From NCBI GenBank assembly GCA_024508725.1, contig JANINS010000002.1:185481-249480 (forward strand): a stretch of 64,000 bases of DNA, in the 5' to 3' direction. Made by a program: the position numbers and the translations under genes. The stretch comes from Chitinophagaceae bacterium (lineage in GTDB: Bacteria; Bacteroidota; Bacteroidia; Chitinophagales; Chitinophagaceae). The notes beneath the pieces are model-generated. The model worked only from the letters and a program-made list of their open reading frames with translations, made no database searches and was not told the origin of the DNA. Positions 61,591 through 64,000 of this stretch are shown here, piece by piece. The stretch's first letter is position 1, and every line of letters starts with the position of its first letter.

Positions 61591-62511
61591 TTAACCAACC
61601 GTCACATTCATCATTTCGAGTAATTTGTTCAACTCCTGTAATGAGTAATACTCGATGGTAATGCTGCCATTTCCCTGCTTACTATGTGCCAGTTTTACTT
61701 TGGTTCCAAAATGAGAGGCTAAGTTATCTTCAATCTTCTTATAAGCCGGTGGAAGAGAAGGTTTTGCGGAAGAATTAACACCAGGCTTATCTGCTTTGTA
61801 TAGTTTACGAACCAGCTCTTCAGTGGCTCGTACACTCAGTTCTTTGTCTTTTACTTCTTTATAAACATACAATTGCTTGTCAATTGTATCAATGTTGATC
61901 AAAGCTCTTGCATGTCCCATACTTAAGCTTCCGTTTCTTACAGCCAATTGAATATCCGGTGGAAGTTTAAGTAAACGGATGTAGTTGGTAACAGTGCTTC
62001 TTTCTTTACCCATTCTTTCAGCTACCTGTTCTTGCGTATAGCTGAGTTCTTCCATCATTCGTTTATAGCTGAGGGCAACTTCTATTGCATTCAGATCTTC
62101 ACGCTGCAAGTTCTCGAGTAAAGCCAGCTCAAGTAATTGCTGATCGTTGACTTGCCTGATGTAGGCAGGAACATCTTTCAGTCCGGCAATTTTCGAAGCC
62201 CTGAATCTTCTTTCACCAGCGATCAGTTGAAACTTTCCGTTCGGAAGTTTAGAAACGGTGAGTGGCTGAATAATATCATGCAACTTAATAGAAGCTGCCA
62301 GTTCATTCAAAGCCTGCTCATCAAAATCTCTTCTTGGGTTTTTGGGATTTATCTCGATCTGGTCAAGCGATATCCTTTCACTATGGGTAACCTGTTCAAC
62401 AACGTTTGGTTTAAGATTGCCCGTTGTTGTTTTCAGGTCCTGGTCTATATTCTGAAGCAAAGAACGGATGCCTTTGCCGAGTAATTCTTTATTTCCTTTA
62501 GGAGCACTCAT
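61591..62511 (-). CDS. parB: chromosome partitioning protein ParB
   Basis: 306 residues. The CTPase domain with GERRFRASKIAG and LLENLQREDLNAIE is followed by a helix-turn-helix (TQEQVAERMGKERSTVTNYI) and a C-terminal dimer domain. It binds parS and loads on the origin region. It forms an operon with parA (upstream) and DUF5683. No parS site was found in the window by eye. Confidence 0.95.
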   Translation of the reverse strand: MSAPKGNKELLGKGIRSLLQNIDQDLKTTTGNLKPNVVEQVTHSERISLDQIEINPKNPRRDFDEQALNELAASIKLHDIIQPLTVSKLPNGKFQLIAGERRFRASKIAGLKDVPAYIRQVNDQQLLELALLENLQREDLNAIEVALSYKRMMEELSYTQEQVAERMGKERSTVTNYIRLLKLPPDIQLAVRNGSLSMGHARALINIDTIDKQLYVYKEVKDKELSVRATEELVRKLYKADKPGVNSSAKPSLPPAYKKIEDNLASHFGTKVKLAHSKQGNGSITIEYYSLQELNKLLEMMNVTVG

Positions 62512-62515
62512 GTTA

Positions 62516-62604
62516 AGTTTCGAGTTTTGAGTTTTGAGTTTTTAGTTAGCTATTGAATGTTAGAGTTCCAACCCGAAACTCCAAACCGCAAACTAAAAAC
62601 TACT
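62516..62604. repeat. inverted 7-nt array, parA-parB junction
   Basis: Left half AGTTTTG-type heptamers; right half AACTNNA-type. It spans the gap from the parB start and supplies the parA stop codon (62600-62602). Confidence 0.75.
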
Positions 62605-63400
62605 CTAATATTCTTTCCTCATTCGTCATCTTCGTCATATCATTCTTTTGCAACACTTCTTTTGCAAGATTCAGGTAATTGATCGCACCTTTCGAATCTG
62701 CATCATACAGAATAACCGGCTTACCAACACTTGGTGCTTCACTCAATCTTGTATTTCTATGTACGATCGTTGAGAATACCATATCATCGAAATGTCTTCT
62801 TACTTCACTCACCACCTGGTTACACAAACGCAAACGACCATCATACATCGTCATCAGAATTCCTTCGATCTGTAACTCAGGATTCAAACGGCTCTGAACG
62901 ATCTTGATCGTGTTCAATAGTTTACCCAAACCTTCCAAGGCAAAGAATTCGCATTGTACCGGGACGATCACACTGTCGGATGCAACTAAAGAGTTCACCG
63001 TGATCAAGCCAAGAGATGGTGAGCAATCGATCACGATAAAATCGTAGCGATCTTTTACTGCATCCAAAATACTTTTCATCACTGTTTCCCTGTTGGGATA
63101 ATTGATCATTTCGATCTCGGCACCCACAAGGTCAATATGCGATGGGATCACATCAAGGTTGGGAATATCACTTTTCAGGATCACATCCTGTGCAGCAGTA
63201 TTGTTCACCATGCAATCGTACAGGCTGCTGGTAATGTTGTGCAGATCAAAACCAACACCTGTTGTACTGTTGGCCTGGGGGTCAGCATCTACCAGCAAAG
63301 TCTTGAACTCCAGCACAGCAAAGCTTGCCGCAAGGTTGATAGCAGTCGTGGTTTTTCCTACTCCACCTTTCTGATTCGCCACACCAATAATTCTCGCCAT
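62600..63400 (-). CDS. parA: chromosome partitioning ATPase ParA
   Basis: 266 residues. The deviant Walker A NQKGGVGKTTTAIN is near the N-terminus, the Walker B-type segment is FIVIDCSPSLGLIT, and the C-terminal SEAPSVGKPVI is conserved. It drives ParB-parS movement on the nucleoid. Upstream are a heptamer array and a dispersed element. The last codon and stop are in the array. Confidence 0.96.
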   Translation of the reverse strand: MARIIGVANQKGGVGKTTTAINLAASFAVLEFKTLLVDADPQANSTTGVGFDLHNITSSLYDCMVNNTAAQDVILKSDIPNLDVIPSHIDLVGAEIEMINYPNRETVMKSILDAVKDRYDFIVIDCSPSLGLITVNSLVASDSVIVPVQCEFFALEGLGKLLNTIKIVQSRLNPELQIEGILMTMYDGRLRLCNQVVSEVRRHFDDMVFSTIVHRNTRLSEAPSVGKPVILYDADSKGAINYLNLAKEVLQKNDMTKMTNEERILE

Positions 63401-63452
63401 TCGTTTGGGGTTATTTTTATTTAGTCAACGTTATCTCTGTGTTCAACTTTCG

Positions 63453-63471
63453 TTGCGTCGCACTCTTGTAC
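63453..63471 (-). repeat. 19-nt dispersed element, main core
   Basis: On the minus strand GTACAAGAGTGCGACGCAA, upstream of parA and next to a heptamer array. Confidence 0.8.
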
Positions 63472-63491
63472 TTTCTATTCTTTGAGCAGCA

Positions 63492-63568
63492 GGTTGTAAG
63501 TTTTAAGTGATAGGTTTTAAGTAGTACCACACTTCCGACTTATTACCTGGAACTTACAACTCAACACT
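63492..63568. repeat. inverted 7-nt array, 11 units, parA upstream
   Basis: Units AGTTTTA or GGTTTTA are followed by units ending in ACT or ACC. It runs into the UPF0173 gene and encodes its last residues and stop. Confidence 0.7.
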
Positions 63569-64000
63569 CTCACCAATCTTCGGTAACAACAATTTCTTTC
63601 CTGCCTTTTCAAAAGCTTTTACCGCAGCTGTTGTATCAATAGCGATCGGCGGAAATGTATTGTAATGCACGCCAATGATCGTATCGCACTTTACAAATTC
63701 TGCAGCTTTTATCGCATCAGCAACATCCATTGTAAAGTTTCCGCCGATAGGCAACACTGCAAATTTCAGGTTAGCCCAAATCGGAATCAACTGCATATCC
63801 ATCGTTAAAGCTGTATCACCTGAATAATAAAAATCAGCTTCAGCCGTATTGAATACAAAGCCTAGTGGATTGCCTGCATAACTTCCATCAGGAAATGAAG
63901 ACGAGTGGATCGCATTCACTCCTTTCACTCTTCCAAAATCGAAGTTGATAAAGCCGCCATGATTCATTCCATGAGCTTTCTCTACTCCATTTTTACCCAG
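63554..64000 (-). CDS. UPF0173 metal-dependent hydrolase (C-terminal part)
   Basis: The C-terminal 148 residues of a metallo-beta-lactamase-fold hydrolase; the start lies beyond the window. Visible are YAGNPLGFVF, FYYSGDTALTMDM (metal-binding Asp), LPIGGNFTMD, and GVHYNTFPPI (metal-binding His). The HxHxDH motif would be in the missing part. The last residues (ESVEL) come from the heptamer array. Confidence 0.85.
   Translation of the reverse strand: MGKNGVEKAHGMNHGGFINFDFGRVKGVNAIHSSSFPDGSYAGNPLGFVFNTAEADFYYSGDTALTMDMQLIPIWANLKFAVLPIGGNFTMDVADAIKAAEFVKCDTIIGVHYNTFPPIAIDTTAAVKAFEKAGKKLLLPKIGESVEL

Noticed and set aside
62516-63600. parS site near parAB
   Set aside because: No sequence close to the usual 16-bp palindrome was found by eye. 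A TGTTTCGAAACA at about 2050 is similar in its ends only.

Overview
The window looks like chromosomal DNA of a Bacteroidota bacterium, most likely a member of the Chitinophagaceae (inference). The signs are a subtilase with a type IX secretion tail, promoters of the TAnnTTTG type with few Shine-Dalgarno sites, many small secreted or lipobox proteins, a BlaI/M56 pair, a DUF5683 gene beside parAB, and no prophage, plasmid or classical insertion sequence. Most genes are housekeeping and densely packed.

Layout. 1-7.4 kb: the 3' end of a tRNA methylthiotransferase gene (probably mtaB), a YciI-like protein, the Mrp Fe-S carrier, an S1/P1 nuclease, an M20 amidohydrolase, a PhyH-type dioxygenase, a small lipoprotein and a YggS PLP protein. 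7.4-18.3 kb: an 11-subunit complex I operon (nuoA-D, nuoH-N) on the minus strand with no nuoE, nuoF or nuoG, ending in an uncharacterised small gene. 18.5-18.95 kb: tRNA-Ala(GGC), a GIY-YIG nuclease gene and a tRNA-Ala remnant whose anticodon arm is replaced by an 18-bp perfect palindrome. 19-25 kb: small membrane proteins, a DUF1801 protein, an Lhr-type helicase, a VanZ protein and a di-heme cytochrome c, then a 21-bp tandem repeat array. 25-38 kb: an MFS transporter, DUF4256, an M14 peptidase, a two-component system, mnmA, a subtilase, an rRNA m5C methyltransferase and twin lipoproteins. 38-46 kb: 2-oxoglutarate dehydrogenase E2 and E1, rpsT, and a trehalose synthase fused to a maltokinase-like domain. 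46-56 kb: an ECF sigma/anti-sigma/target operon, lysC, prmA, plsY, an M48 protease, an OmdA protein, and BlaI with an M56-amidase fusion. 56-64 kb: dnaG, ispE, a bifunctional nuclease, dapB, DUF5683, parB, parA and a UPF0173 hydrolase that runs off the end.

Two features stand out. First, the GIY-YIG gene is bracketed by two copies of tRNA-Ala sequence and takes its last codons and stop from the tRNA D-arm. This looks like a small homing-type cassette that targets a tRNA gene. Second, many spacers between co-directional genes are filled by arrays with a strict 7-nucleotide period and dyad symmetry. The heptamer differs between spacers but the architecture is the same, and some arrays supply the stop codon and last residues of the neighbouring gene. 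A separate 19-nt dispersed element (GTACAAGAGTGCGACGCAA and variants) occurs about a dozen times, only between genes.

Other oddities are a maltokinase domain that has lost its catalytic motifs, an antirepressor protease fused to a cell-wall amidase, and a 7-nt array embedded in frame in the Lhr helicase gene. All assignments come from reading the sequence and protein translations; no database search was run.
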